The translations under genes and the position numbers were made by a program. A stretch of DNA of 64,000 nucleotides from contig JACVCO010000019.1 in the NCBI GenBank assembly GCA_016741995.1, positions 1-64,000 on the forward strand. The letters run 5' to 3'. The notes under the pieces were generated by a model, which worked only from the letters and a program-made list of their open reading frames with translations, was not told the origin of the DNA and ran no database searches. Below, one piece after another: positions 16,336 to 25,266 of the stretch (within the stretch, counting starts at the first letter, position 1; every line of letters begins with the position of its first letter). The stretch is from Hydrogenophaga sp. Its GTDB lineage: Bacteria; Pseudomonadota; Gammaproteobacteria; Burkholderiales; Burkholderiaceae_C.

Positions 16336-18438
16336 TCAGATGTCGGTGATGCGGGACTCGCCCGGGTTCGAATAGATGTCCACGACGCGGCAGTCACCGC
16401 ACATCTTGAGGCGCTCCAGCGCCTCGCCCTGGAACATCGAGTGGCCGGCCAGGCGGCCCAGCATCGCCTCCACCCCCTTGAGCGTGCCGAAGGGCTTGCC
16501 GCAGCGCACGCAACCGTAGGGCTGGGCCTCGTTGAGCACGCGCGGCTGCTTGCGCTGCTCGGTGAGCAGCAGGCGCGGCTCGAGCACGATGGCGTCTTCC
16601 GGGCAGGTGGTGGCGCACAGGCCGCACTGCACACAGTTCTTCTCGACGAAGCGCAGTTGCGGCCGCTCGGCGTTGTCGAGCAGGGCGTTGGCCGGGCAGG
16701 CGCTCACGCAGCTCAGGCACAGGGTGCATGCGTCCTTGTCGACGTTGACGGCACCGAACAGGGAGGCCGCGGGCAGCGGCACCGCCTGCGCGCTGCGCGC
16801 AAGCGTGGCGCTGTCCTGCAGCAGGTGATCGAGCGCGAGTTCGATGGTGGCGCGCTTCTCGGCCTGCACCGCGAAGCTGGCGCGGCGCTTGACGCCCTGC
16901 GCCGGCGGCGAAGCGAGCTGCGTGTCCAGCGTGGCCACGTCGTGGGCACGGATCAGGCGGAAGTGCGAGCCGCTGTAGCCCAGGCCGTTCACGATGGCCT
17001 GGGCCACCGCCATCTGTTCGCGCAGCGCGGCCTCGTACTGCGGCGCCTCCTCGGCGGTCATGAGCACCCACACCTGCGACGCGCCGTAGGCAAAGGCACC
17101 GAGCCACGCGTCCAGCCCGAGCGAGGCGGTGTGCCACAGCGGCAGCGGGATCACGCGCGCGGGCACGCCCTTGACGGCCTTGGGCCGCAGCATGGCCTCG
17201 CGGCCGAGCGCGTCGATGAATTCGCTGCCCGCGCCCTGGCTGTGCAGCAGCAGCGCGGCGTCCTGCCCGCCGGCCCTGGCGTAGGTGCCGAGCACGGTGC
17301 GCAGCTTCACGCCCTGTTCGCTGGCGCGCGGGTAGGCGTAGCTCAGCGCACCCGTGGGGCACACGGTGGTGCAGGCGCCGCAGCCCACGCAGAGGTTGGG
17401 GTTCACCGCGATCTGCTGGCGCTGGACTTCGCTGCGGATCGCGAGCGCCGAGCACACCTGCACGCAGGCGTCGCAGCCCACGGTTTCGTTGCGGCCGTGG
17501 GCGCAGAGCTTCTGCCTGTACTGGAAGAACTTCGGCTTCTCGAACTCGCCCACGAGTTCGCGCAGGCGCATCACGGCGTCGATGCCGGCGTCGCTGTTCA
17601 CGCCCTCGGGCAGGTGGAAGTAGCCCTGCGGGTGCGCGTGCTGCGCGAACGCGGGCTGCGCACGCAGGTCGACCACGATGTCGAAGCGGTCGCTGTGCGC
17701 CACGGCGTCGCGCTGGAAGCTGATCGCGCCCACGGCCTCGCAGGCCTGAACGCAGGCGCGGTGGCTCTTGCACCGGTCCATGTCGATCTGGTAATCGAGC
17801 CCGATGGCGCCTTCGGGGCAAGCCGCCACGCAGGCGTTGCAGCGCGTGCACAGGTCGAGGTCGATCGGGTTGCCGCTGTTCCAGGTGGCTTCGAAGGCGC
17901 CGAGCCAGCCAGTCACCGACACGGTCTGGCCGCTCACCACCGGCCAGGTGCGCGCCTGCTGGCCGCGGCCGCCCTGCGCGAGCAGGGTCACGTCGAGCAC
18001 ATCGCCCACGCGCGCGGCCAGGCGCTCGGCGGCGTCGAGCGGGCCGATGATGAGCGTGCGGCCCGCGCTCTTGTAGGTGACGGTGGGCACGGGCTCAGGA
18101 TCGGGCAGGCGCGCCGCCGCCAGCAACGCAGCCATCTTGGGCGTGGCGGCGCGCGCGTCGCGGCCCCAGCCGCCGGTTTCGCGCAGGTTGACGAACTTGA
18201 TGGGGCGCACGTCGAGCGCGACGGCGCCTTCGGTCTGCGCCGACAGTTCGTTGAAGAGGCGGCTTTCCTGGGTGCAGGCCACGACCAGGTCGTCGGGGCT
18301 GCGGCAGGCGCGCTGGAAGGCCGGCGCGTCGCGCCGGCACAGCGTGGTGTGCGCGCTCAGGTCCTCATCCAGTGCCGTGCCCAGGGCTTTCGCGTCCAGG
18401 GGCATGGTCTGGTTGCAGTTGCAAATCAGCGTGGTCAT
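16336..18438 (-). CDS. Poly-[4Fe-4S] ferredoxin-type protein of the FDH accessory operon
   Basis: A 700-residue cytosolic iron-sulfur protein found next to FDH genes in beta-proteobacteria; its biochemical role is not established. At least five ferredoxin-like motifs are visible: CTRCNACVAACP with CKSHRACVQACE, CDACVQVC, CVGCGACTTVCP, CTLCLSCVSACP and CVQCGLCATTCP. Further cysteine pairs occur at the N-terminus (CNCNQTM) and C-terminus (CVRCGKPFG, CGDCR). No transmembrane or signal segment is seen. It overlaps the DUF3306 gene by 74 bases in another frame and precedes the TorD-like gene. It may pass electrons or help assemble clusters; both are guesses. Confidence 0.88.
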   Translation of the reverse strand: MTTLICNCNQTMPLDAKALGTALDEDLSAHTTLCRRDAPAFQRACRSPDDLVVACTQESRLFNELSAQTEGAVALDVRPIKFVNLRETGGWGRDARAATPKMAALLAAARLPDPEPVPTVTYKSAGRTLIIGPLDAAERLAARVGDVLDVTLLAQGGRGQQARTWPVVSGQTVSVTGWLGAFEATWNSGNPIDLDLCTRCNACVAACPEGAIGLDYQIDMDRCKSHRACVQACEAVGAISFQRDAVAHSDRFDIVVDLRAQPAFAQHAHPQGYFHLPEGVNSDAGIDAVMRLRELVGEFEKPKFFQYRQKLCAHGRNETVGCDACVQVCSALAIRSEVQRQQIAVNPNLCVGCGACTTVCPTGALSYAYPRASEQGVKLRTVLGTYARAGGQDAALLLHSQGAGSEFIDALGREAMLRPKAVKGVPARVIPLPLWHTASLGLDAWLGAFAYGASQVWVLMTAEEAPQYEAALREQMAVAQAIVNGLGYSGSHFRLIRAHDVATLDTQLASPPAQGVKRRASFAVQAEKRATIELALDHLLQDSATLARSAQAVPLPAASLFGAVNVDKDACTLCLSCVSACPANALLDNAERPQLRFVEKNCVQCGLCATTCPEDAIVLEPRLLLTEQRKQPRVLNEAQPYGCVRCGKPFGTLKGVEAMLGRLAGHSMFQGEALERLKMCGDCRVVDIYSNPGESRITDI

Positions 18439-18961
18439 CGTGGGGCGGGGTCGGGTCGGCCAGCTCTGGGCCGGGGGTGGCGGCGGTGGGCCCGCCGTCC
18501 GTGGGGGCCGATGGCGCAGCGGCCTCGGCCTTCTTCTCGTCGGGGTCGTCGACGAGTTTGAGGAATTTCGCGCCCACCATCATGGCCAGTTCGGCCTTGG
18601 ACAGCGGGCTGGACTGGCTGTAGTCGTCGATGTAGACGTCCAGGCCATCCATCACGTTGAAGTGCGGGTCGGCGAAGAGCTTCTTCACCGCGGCGTTGCG
18701 CACGTCGCTGGACACGTCCTTGGCCACGAAGCGGCGGAAGTCGGATTCGGGCGTGAGTTGTGCCACGTCGTCCAGCGTGGGGGGTGGGGTCTGCGGCTCG
18801 CGCGGGGCTTCGGCGCTCGGCTCGCTGGTGGGCAACGGGGCCGCGGGTGTGGGCGCAGGCACCGCAGGCGCGGCCACGGGCTCGGTCGGCAGCGGCTGGC
18901 CGCTGCGCGCCGCTTCCTTGCGGCGCGACCAGCGCGAGAAGAAGCCGTCGTCCTGCGCCAT
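18365..18961 (-). CDS. DUF3306 domain protein
   Basis: A 198-residue protein. The conserved DUF3306 part runs from MAQDDGFFSRWSRRKEAAR through a Pro/Ala linker to FRRFVAKDVSSDVRNAAVKKLFADPHFNVMDGLDVYIDDYS. Function is unknown; the family keeps company with formate dehydrogenase clusters and DUF3305. The C-terminal 40-50 residues are low in complexity and are encoded in the 74-base overlap with the poly-ferredoxin gene, so their sequence is constrained by two frames. It follows DUF3305 by one base. Confidence 0.88.
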   Translation of the reverse strand: MAQDDGFFSRWSRRKEAARSGQPLPTEPVAAPAVPAPTPAAPLPTSEPSAEAPREPQTPPPTLDDVAQLTPESDFRRFVAKDVSSDVRNAAVKKLFADPHFNVMDGLDVYIDDYSQSSPLSKAELAMMVGAKFLKLVDDPDEKKAEAAAPSAPTDGGPTAATPGPELADPTPPHDDHADLQLQPDHAPGRESPGHGTG

Positions 18962-18962
18962 G

Positions 18963-19592
18963 TCACGGCACGCCGGGGCCGCGGCGCTGTTTGTCGGTGT
19001 ACACGCGCACCGGCTGGCCGAAGCGGTCGGTGAGCGGGCGGAAGCTCTCGGGGCGCTTGCGCTTCTTGGGCTCGGGCACGTACGTGGCGTCGACGAAGGC
19101 GCGCATCCAGTCGACCACCTCCTCGGGCGCGGGCACCTGCTCCACGCGCTCCTGCGCGTCCAGCCAGCGGCCGGCGTCGTGGTAGCTCAGCGTGGCGACC
19201 TGTGGCACCGCGACCGGCTCGCCATCAAGCAGGCGCGACTCGTCGAGTTGCCACATGACCCAGAAGCAGGGCTGCGGGCTGTTGACGTTGAGGAAATAGC
19301 CCTCGGCGTCGTCGCGGAACAGCTCGACGCGAAAACGCGGGTAGAGCCAGTGGCTGCTGCCGGCCGGCGCGTGCGCGGCGTCGATGGGCTCGACCGCCTG
19401 CGCCTCGTGCGCCTCGTCGGGTTCGAGCAGCGCGGTCTCGTCGGGTGCGGCGTGCAGCATCACGTCGGCCAGCACCCAGCGCCAGGCCTGCCAGCGCGCC
19501 ATGGGCCCACTGACCGGCTCGCGCCGCATCACGACATCGACCTCGATCGCGGGCCGCTGCCGTGGGGGCGCAGACGTATGGTGAGCATGCAT
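18963..19592 (-). CDS. DUF3305 domain protein
   Basis: A 209-residue protein and the first gene of the FDH accessory operon. The DUF3305 core is visible (IEVDVVMRREPVSGPMARWQAWRW, then YPRFRVELFRDDAEGYFLNV and PCFWVMWQLDE), with a C-terminal WMRAFVDATYVPEPKKRKR tail. Function is unknown. Start is ATG 19592; the open frame upstream to 19655 has no supported start. No promoter was recognised in the 75 bases between it and boxA, which ends upstream on the same strand. Confidence 0.88.
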   Translation of the reverse strand: MHAHHTSAPPRQRPAIEVDVVMRREPVSGPMARWQAWRWVLADVMLHAAPDETALLEPDEAHEAQAVEPIDAAHAPAGSSHWLYPRFRVELFRDDAEGYFLNVNSPQPCFWVMWQLDESRLLDGEPVAVPQVATLSYHDAGRWLDAQERVEQVPAPEEVVDWMRAFVDATYVPEPKKRKRPESFRPLTDRFGQPVRVYTDKQRRGPGVP

Positions 19593-19667
19593 ATGAAGGC
19601 GAGACTGTACGTCATCGCCTTCGCGCGCGCCGCCTGGGGCGCGCATGCCCCGCACACCCGGGCAGGC

Positions 19668-20951
19668 TCAATAGGTTTCGAGGTGCAGCCGGCCTTCGCG
19701 CTGCAGTGCAGCACCGATCGCTTCCCAGTCCAGGCCCGCGCCGGCAGCGATGTCGCGCAGCGCCAGCACCACGCCCTCTTCCATGCTCTTCAGGCCGCAG
19801 ACATAGAAGTGCGCGTTCGGGTCCTTGAGCAGCGCGGCCAGGTCGGCCGCGCGCTCGCGCATCGCGTCCTGCACGTACTTCCTGGGCTGGCCCGGCGTGC
19901 GGCTGAAGGCGAAGTTGGTGTCGATGAAATCCTTGGGCAGGCTTTGCAGCGGGCCGAAGTACGGCAGCTCCTGCTGCGTGCGCGCACCGAAGAACAGCAT
20001 GAGCTTGCCGCTCTCGAACTTGCCCGAGGCGCGCAGGCGGCGGCGCCATTCGGTCATCGCGCGCATCGGCGCCGAACCGGTGCCGGTGCAGATCATCACG
20101 ATGTGGCTCTTCGGGTGGTTCGGCATGAGGAAGCTCGCGCCGAAGGGCCCGATCACCTCGACCTTGTCGCCCACCTTGAGGTCGCACATGAAGTTGCTGG
20201 CCACGCCGCGCACCGGCTTGCCGTCGTGGTCTTCCAGCACGCGCTTGATGGTGAGCGACAGGTTGTTGTGCCCCGGGCGCTCGCCGTTGCGCGGGCTGGC
20301 GATGCTGTACTGGCGCGCGTGGTGCGGGCGGCCCTTGGCGTCGGTGCCCGGGGGCACCACGCCGATGCTCTGCCCTTCGAGCACGGGGAAGGGCATGGCG
20401 CCGAAGTCGAGCACGACGTGGTGCGTGTCGTATTCGGTGCCGACGTCGGTGACGCGCAGGTTGCCGGTCACCGTGGCGGTGATGGTCTTCTGCGCGGCCT
20501 TGGGGCCATAGAGGTTGGTGAAGGCGTGCGCGGCCGACCAGGGCGGCAGCGTGGCGCCATAGCGGGTGGAGAGGAACTTGTCTTCCGTGGCGGCGGGCGC
20601 GGGGCTGGCGGGTGCCGGCACAGCGGCCGGCACGGCCTCGGCCACCGCGGCACCGGCTGCGGCCAGTTCCTCCGGTGGCAGTTCGGCGGGCAGGGATTCC
20701 CAGCCGAACTGGTCCTCGACGGAGTACGCGCGCACCTTGGGCATGGTGCGCCAGTTGTCGATCGAGCCCGTGGGGCACGGCGGCACGCAGGCCATGCACA
20801 GGTTGCACTTGTCCGCATCGACGACGTAGTTGTTCGCGTCGTGCGTGATCGCACCGACGGGGCAGGTCGCCTCGCAGGTGTTGCACCGGATGCAGATCTC
20901 CGGGTCGATCAGGTGCTGCTGGATGACGGCGAGTTCAACAACGGCGTTCAT
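19668..20951 (-). CDS. boxA: Benzoyl-CoA 2,3-epoxidase reductase subunit BoxA
   Basis: BoxA takes electrons from NADPH and passes them to the oxygenase BoxB. The 427-residue protein starts with two [4Fe-4S] motifs ([24 protein letters not shown]), then a Pro/Ala linker at about 80-125, then a ferredoxin-NADP reductase module with FAD motif RQYSIASP and nucleotide motif [12 protein letters not shown]. It is the third gene of the boxCBA operon, six bases after boxB, and its end is 75 bases before the FDH accessory operon. The assignment is firm because of the fusion and the neighbours. Confidence 0.97.
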   Translation of the reverse strand: MNAVVELAVIQQHLIDPEICIRCNTCEATCPVGAITHDANNYVVDADKCNLCMACVPPCPTGSIDNWRTMPKVRAYSVEDQFGWESLPAELPPEELAAAGAAVAEAVPAAVPAPASPAPAATEDKFLSTRYGATLPPWSAAHAFTNLYGPKAAQKTITATVTGNLRVTDVGTEYDTHHVVLDFGAMPFPVLEGQSIGVVPPGTDAKGRPHHARQYSIASPRNGERPGHNNLSLTIKRVLEDHDGKPVRGVASNFMCDLKVGDKVEVIGPFGASFLMPNHPKSHIVMICTGTGSAPMRAMTEWRRRLRASGKFESGKLMLFFGARTQQELPYFGPLQSLPKDFIDTNFAFSRTPGQPRKYVQDAMRERAADLAALLKDPNAHFYVCGLKSMEEGVVLALRDIAAGAGLDWEAIGAALQREGRLHLETY

Positions 20952-20957
20952 GGGCGA

Positions 20958-22385
20958 TCAGCCAAATCTCACGTATTCAAAGTCCACCGGCTGGCGGTTG
21001 ATGCCCATCACCGGCGGTGCGATCCAGCCGGCGAACTTGCCGGGCTCGACCACGCGGCCCATGAGCGAGGCGACGAAGGCGAAGTCTTCCGGCGTCGGCA
21101 GCCATTCGGCTTTCTTCGCGTTCCACTCGGCGTCGTTCACCACGCGGCCATCGGGCGACAGGCGGATGCCCGCGAGCGCGCCGATCTGGCGGTTGAAAGC
21201 CTTGTGCGGCACGGTCAGGCGCGTGGGGATGCCGGCTTTCTCGAGCACCTTGTTCCAGCGGTTCACACCGGCCACGGAGTCGGTGATGAAGTCGTCGCGC
21301 AGCACCTCGTTGAGGGCGTTGAGCATGGGCACCTCTTTCTCGAGAAGCTGCCCATTCTGCACCTCGAGCACCTTGTACGTCTGCCCCTTGAGCACGTGGT
21401 CGTCGGTGCGCTTGCCTTCCTCGTAGCGGCCCTTGAGGCCCGAGCTGTAGAAGATGGCGGCGTTGCTCGACTGGTCGGCGCCGAACAGGTCGATGGTCAC
21501 CGAGTAGTGGAAGTTCAGGTAACGCTGCACCGTGCCCAGGTCGATGGCGCCGGCGGCGCGCACCTTGGCGGGGTCGTCGGTCTTGAGCTCGTTCATCACC
21601 TGCGCGGTGCGCTGCAGCACGCGCGACACGCCGCTCTCGCCCACGAACATGTGGTGGGCTTCTTCGGTCAGCATGAACTTGGTCGTGCGGGCCAGCGGGT
21701 CGAACGCGGACTCGGCCAGCGCGGAGAGCTGGAACTTGCCGTCGCGGTCGGTGAAGTAGGTGAACATGAAGAACGCCAGCCAGTCGGGCGTCTTCTCGTT
21801 GAACGCGCCCAGGATGCGCGGGTTGTCCTGGTCGCCCGAGGTGCGCTGCAGCAGGGCCTCGGCCTCTTCGCGGCCGTCGCGGCCGAAGTGCTTGTGCAGC
21901 AGGTAGACCATGGCCCACAGGTGGCGGCCCTCTTCCACGTTGATCTGGAACAGGTTGCGCAGGTCGTACATGCTGGGCGCGGTCAGGCCCAGGTGGCGCT
22001 GCTGCTCCACCGACGCGGGCTCGGTGTCGCCCTGCGTGACGATGATGCGGCGCAGGTTGGCGCGGTGTTCGCCGGGCACGTCCTGCCAGGCCTTCTCGCC
22101 CTTGTGGTCACCGAAGTGGATCTCGCGGTTGGCGTCGCCCGGGTTCAGGAAGATGCCCCAGCGGTAGTCGCGCATCTTCACGTGACCGAACTGGGCCCAG
22201 CCCTGCGGGTCCACGCTCACCGCCGTGCGCAGGTACACCTCGTGGTTGGTCGAGCCCTCGGGGCCCACGTCGTCCCACCAGTTGATGAAGTTGGGTTGCC
22301 AGCCTTCGAGCGCGCGCTGCAGCGTGCGGTCTTCGGAGAGGTTGACGTTGTTGGGGATCTTCTCGCTGTAGTTGATCGTGGACAT
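20958..22385 (-). CDS. boxB: Benzoyl-CoA 2,3-epoxidase oxygenase subunit BoxB
   Basis: BoxB is the diiron monooxygenase that converts benzoyl-CoA and O2 to 2,3-epoxybenzoyl-CoA. The 475-residue length is that of the family. Iron-ligand segments are visible as NVEEGRHLWAM and LTEEAHHMF, each giving Glu and His, with NWWDDVGPEG near the N-terminus. The start at ATG 22385 gives the known N-terminus MSTINYSEKIPNN. It lies 29 bases after boxC and six before boxA in one transcription unit. Confidence 0.97.
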   Translation of the reverse strand: MSTINYSEKIPNNVNLSEDRTLQRALEGWQPNFINWWDDVGPEGSTNHEVYLRTAVSVDPQGWAQFGHVKMRDYRWGIFLNPGDANREIHFGDHKGEKAWQDVPGEHRANLRRIIVTQGDTEPASVEQQRHLGLTAPSMYDLRNLFQINVEEGRHLWAMVYLLHKHFGRDGREEAEALLQRTSGDQDNPRILGAFNEKTPDWLAFFMFTYFTDRDGKFQLSALAESAFDPLARTTKFMLTEEAHHMFVGESGVSRVLQRTAQVMNELKTDDPAKVRAAGAIDLGTVQRYLNFHYSVTIDLFGADQSSNAAIFYSSGLKGRYEEGKRTDDHVLKGQTYKVLEVQNGQLLEKEVPMLNALNEVLRDDFITDSVAGVNRWNKVLEKAGIPTRLTVPHKAFNRQIGALAGIRLSPDGRVVNDAEWNAKKAEWLPTPEDFAFVASLMGRVVEPGKFAGWIAPPVMGINRQPVDFEYVRFG

Positions 22386-22414
22386 GTCGTGCTTCCTCGG
22401 GTTCGGTGGGATGG

Positions 22415-24073
22415 TCAGACGCGGTTGAAATCGAACAGGGCCTTGTCGCCCTTGCCATAGACCTTGAGCGCGCCCTTGTCGCCCACGGCGTTGGGGCGGA
22501 TGAAGATCCAGTTCTGCCACGCGGTCAGGCGGCCGAAGATGCGCGTGAGCATGTTTTCCTTCTGCGCGAAACGCAGGTTGGCCTCCAGGCCGGTGAGCGC
22601 GTCGGGCGACATGGCGGCGCGCTCCTCGATGGCGATGCGCACCTCGTCGGCCCAGTCGATGTCGTCGGGCGAGGCGGTCACCAGGCCGAGCGCGAAAGCG
22701 GCGTCGGCGTCGAGCGCCTTGCCCACGTTGGCGCGCACGGCTTCCATCGGCGCGGTCTCTTCATAAAAGCGGCGCTGCAGGCGCGACTGGCCATTGACCA
22801 TGGGCAGCAGACCCAGGTTGAACTCGCCCAGGGTGAGGCGCGGTGCGTTGGCCTCGTCGTCGGGCAGGGCCAGCATGTAGGTGCGGTCGGCGCAGAAGGC
22901 CAGCTCGGCCAGCGAACCGGCGAAGCACGAGCCCTGCTCCACCAGCGCGAACAGGCTGCGCGAGGACACGTCGAGGCGGGCGAAGGTGCGGCGCAGCAGG
23001 CCGATGGTCTCGCGCACGAACCAGTGGTCCTGGTGGCGCAGCAGCGTGGCGTCGCTGGCCAGCACGGCGGCGGCATCGCCTTCGGTCTTGAGCAGCCAGG
23101 TGCCGATGTCGAGCTCGTTGGTGCGCAGGTTGAGGATGGCGTCGTCCAGCTCGCGGCCCATCTGCAGCGGCCACCACGCGGCGCCCGCGGCTTCGATGCC
23201 GGCGATGTCGGTGGGCTGGACGCCGCTCGGGGCCTTCACGGTCAGCGTGGCGGTGCGCTTGGCGCGGTCGATGGCGACGTTGACGTATTGATAGGCAATC
23301 CCGTCGGCGCTGTCGGTGCGCGCCACGCGCGGCAGGGCCACGCCTTTGCCGTTGGCGGGGCGGTCGCTCTGCGCGGCCAGCGCGTCGGCGCGCTCTTTCA
23401 CGTGGGCCGCGAACTGCTGCGGCTTGGCGATGGAGTCGACCAGGCGCCAGTCCACGGCCTTCTTGCCGCGCACGCCCTCGCTGGTGGTGCAGAAGATGTC
23501 GGCCAGGTCGTGGCGCACGTGGCGCTTGTCGGTGACGCGGGTCAGGCCGCCGGTGCCGGGCAGCACACCCAGCAAGGGCACCTCGGGCAGGCTCACCGCG
23601 CTGCTGCGGTCGTCCACCAGCACGATCTCGTCGCAGGCCAGGGCCAGCTCGTAGCCGCCACCGGCGCAGGCGCCGTTGAGCGCGGCGATGAACTTCAGGC
23701 CGCTGTGCGTCGACGAATCCTCGATGCCGTTGCGCGTCTCGTTGGTGAACTTGCAGAAGTTCACTTTCCAGGCGTGGCTGGAGAGGCCGAGCATGAAGAT
23801 GTTGGCGCCCGAGCAGAACACGCGGTCCTTCAGGCTGGTCACCACCACGGTGCGCACCTGCGGGTGCTCGAAGCGCACGCGGTTGAGCGCGTCGTGCAGT
23901 TCGATGTCCACGCCCAGGTCGTAGCTGTTGAGCTTGAGCTTGTAGCCGGGGCGGATGCCGCCGTCTTCGTTGATGTCCACGGCGAGCGTGGCGGTGGTGC
24001 CATCGACGCTGAGCTTCCAGTGGCGGTACTGGCCGGGTTCGGTGCGGTAGTCGACGGGGGCGGGCTGGCTCAT
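22415..24073 (-). CDS. boxC: 2,3-epoxybenzoyl-CoA dihydrolase BoxC
   Basis: BoxC opens the epoxide ring with two water molecules, giving 3,4-dehydroadipyl-CoA semialdehyde and formate. The 552-residue protein belongs to the crotonase superfamily; the first half has the CoA and oxyanion-hole segments FCSGANIFMLG and NGACAGGGYELALACDEIVLVDD, the second half is a degenerate repeat of that fold. Start ATG 24073 has the ribosome site AGGAG. It is first in boxCBA, driven by the promoter at 24140-24169. Formate release ties it to the neighbouring FDH genes. Confidence 0.97.
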   Translation of the reverse strand: MSQPAPVDYRTEPGQYRHWKLSVDGTTATLAVDINEDGGIRPGYKLKLNSYDLGVDIELHDALNRVRFEHPQVRTVVVTSLKDRVFCSGANIFMLGLSSHAWKVNFCKFTNETRNGIEDSSTHSGLKFIAALNGACAGGGYELALACDEIVLVDDRSSAVSLPEVPLLGVLPGTGGLTRVTDKRHVRHDLADIFCTTSEGVRGKKAVDWRLVDSIAKPQQFAAHVKERADALAAQSDRPANGKGVALPRVARTDSADGIAYQYVNVAIDRAKRTATLTVKAPSGVQPTDIAGIEAAGAAWWPLQMGRELDDAILNLRTNELDIGTWLLKTEGDAAAVLASDATLLRHQDHWFVRETIGLLRRTFARLDVSSRSLFALVEQGSCFAGSLAELAFCADRTYMLALPDDEANAPRLTLGEFNLGLLPMVNGQSRLQRRFYEETAPMEAVRANVGKALDADAAFALGLVTASPDDIDWADEVRIAIEERAAMSPDALTGLEANLRFAQKENMLTRIFGRLTAWQNWIFIRPNAVGDKGALKVYGKGDKALFDFNRV

Positions 24074-24139
24074 GGAGGTCTCCTCGGTGGGGGAAGGGCG
24101 CGCCGGCAATCCAATGCCGGCGGCGTCAACATGAGTTGA

Positions 24140-24169
24140 ATAATAGTGCATGTCTTTCGGCGAAGTCAA
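24140..24169 (-). promoter_or_regulatory. Sigma-70 promoter of boxCBA
   Basis: Minus strand shows TTGACT (24169-24164), an 18-base spacer and TATTAT (24145-24140). This is close to the TTGACA/TATAAT consensus and sits about 65 bases before boxC. The spacer contains a TGCA half-site at 24147-24150, and a full TGCA-N6-TGCA element abuts the -35, so a bound repressor would block polymerase. Confidence 0.75.
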
Positions 24170-24183
24170 TGCACTTTGATGCA
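24170..24183. promoter_or_regulatory. BoxR operator at the boxCBA promoter (TGCA-N6-TGCA)
   Basis: TGCACTTTGATGCA. TGCA-N6-TGCA repeats are the reported operators of BoxR and the related BzdR. A near-identical copy lies on the other side of boxR at 25191-25204. A lone TGCA at 24147-24150 beside the -10 may extend the site. Confidence 0.75.
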
Positions 24184-24209
24184 TGTTTCCGCCGCTGGTC
24201 GGGCGGGAC

Positions 24210-25142
24210 TCAGCCCGCCACCAGCGCCCGGACCTGATCGCGCAGGGCCGCGAAAGCCCCGTCCACGCCCTCGAAGGCGCTGGTGTTGAAGTGCAGTTCG
24301 GCCTTGGAATAGAAGGCCGAGCGGCCCGCGAGGATGCGTTTGAGGTCTTCCATCGCCTCGCGGCTGGCGGCCATGGGCCGCATGTCGCCCTGGGCCGCCA
24401 CGCGGCCCATGTGGTCGGCCGCGTCGGCCTGCAGCCACACGGTGGTGCAGTGCGCGAGCAGCAGGTTGAAGTTGGCCGCGTCCGACACCAGACCGCCCGG
24501 CGTGGCGATCACCACCTCGGGGTAGATCTGGATCGCCTCTTCCAGCGCACGGCGCTCGTAGCGGCGGTAGGCCGGCGTACCGTAGAGCGCGTGGATCTCC
24601 TCGATGCTGCAGCCCGCGAACTTCTCGATCTCGCGGCTCAATTCGATGAAGGCGTAGCCCAGGTCGTCGGCCAGGCGCTGGCCCAGGGTGGATTTGCCCG
24701 CACCGCGCAAGCCGATGAGCGCGATGCGCGTGCGCCGGGTGGCGTCGGTGTCGGCCTGGCCCTGGCCCAGCGCGCCACCGATGGCCACGCGCACGCGGCG
24801 CAGGTCGGCCTCGGGGCGGCCGCTCAGCATCTCGCGGATCAGCAGCCACTCGGGTGAGCTTGTGCTCACATCGCCAATCAGTTCGGCCAGCGAGCACTGC
24901 AAGGCATCGGCCACCTGCAGCAGCACCAGGATGGACGCGTTGCCGGTGCCGTATTCCAGGTTGGCCAGGTGCCGCTCGGACACGTCGGCGGCAATGGCCA
25001 CGGCCTTGCGCGTCATGCCGCGGCGCGAGCGCAGCGTGCGCACGCGCTCGCCCAGGGCCACCAGGAAGGGGTGGCGGGCCTCCTCTTCCGGAGCGGCCTG
25101 GGCGTTGGCGGCCAGGGTGCTGGCGTCGTCATCCATGGACAT
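24210..25142 (-). CDS. boxR: BoxR transcriptional regulator (HTH plus shikimate-kinase-like domain)
   Basis: BoxR represses the box genes and responds to benzoyl-CoA. The 310-residue protein has an XRE-type helix-turn-helix (about 26-90: LRSRRGMTRKAVAIAADVSERHLANLE) and a shikimate-kinase-like C-terminal domain with P-loop LIGLRGAGKST (142-152) that in this family binds the CoA ligand. Two ATGs, at 25142 and 25136, are possible starts. It is transcribed toward boxC with its own control region shared with boxD. The stop is 136 bases before boxC, leaving room for the boxC promoter. Confidence 0.96.
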   Translation of the reverse strand: MSMDDDASTLAANAQAAPEEEARHPFLVALGERVRTLRSRRGMTRKAVAIAADVSERHLANLEYGTGNASILVLLQVADALQCSLAELIGDVSTSSPEWLLIREMLSGRPEADLRRVRVAIGGALGQGQADTDATRRTRIALIGLRGAGKSTLGQRLADDLGYAFIELSREIEKFAGCSIEEIHALYGTPAYRRYERRALEEAIQIYPEVVIATPGGLVSDAANFNLLLAHCTTVWLQADAADHMGRVAAQGDMRPMAASREAMEDLKRILAGRSAFYSKAELHFNTSAFEGVDGAFAALRDQVRALVAG

Positions 25143-25190
25143 GGGCAGTGACAGGGCTTAGGGTTGTCGGGCTTGCCAAACCGCAAAACA

Positions 25191-25230
25191 TGCACTTTAA
25201 TGCACATTCGCCAGCACGCAAGATAGTGCA
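25191..25230. promoter_or_regulatory. BoxR operator between boxR and boxD
   Basis: TGCACTTTAATGCA at 25191-25204 matches the operator near boxC in 13 of 14 bases. The nine bases TGCACTTTA recur at 25227-25235, giving a second partial site. The region lies between divergent boxR and boxD, so it can mediate both autoregulation and control of boxD-bclA. No convincing -35/-10 pair was found for either gene. Confidence 0.72.
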
Positions 25231-25266
25231 CTTTATCGCTTCAACGGCCCCGATGCCACCCCCGCC

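Noticed and set aside
18657..22460. A 1267-codon plus-strand frame opposite boxA and boxB
   Set aside because: Shadow of DUF3305/DUF3306, boxA and boxB, all with family motifs on the minus strand.
25191..25240. A sigma-70 promoter for boxD
   Set aside because: Several A/T-rich hexamers exist, but no -35/-10 pair with 16-18 base spacing was good enough to report.
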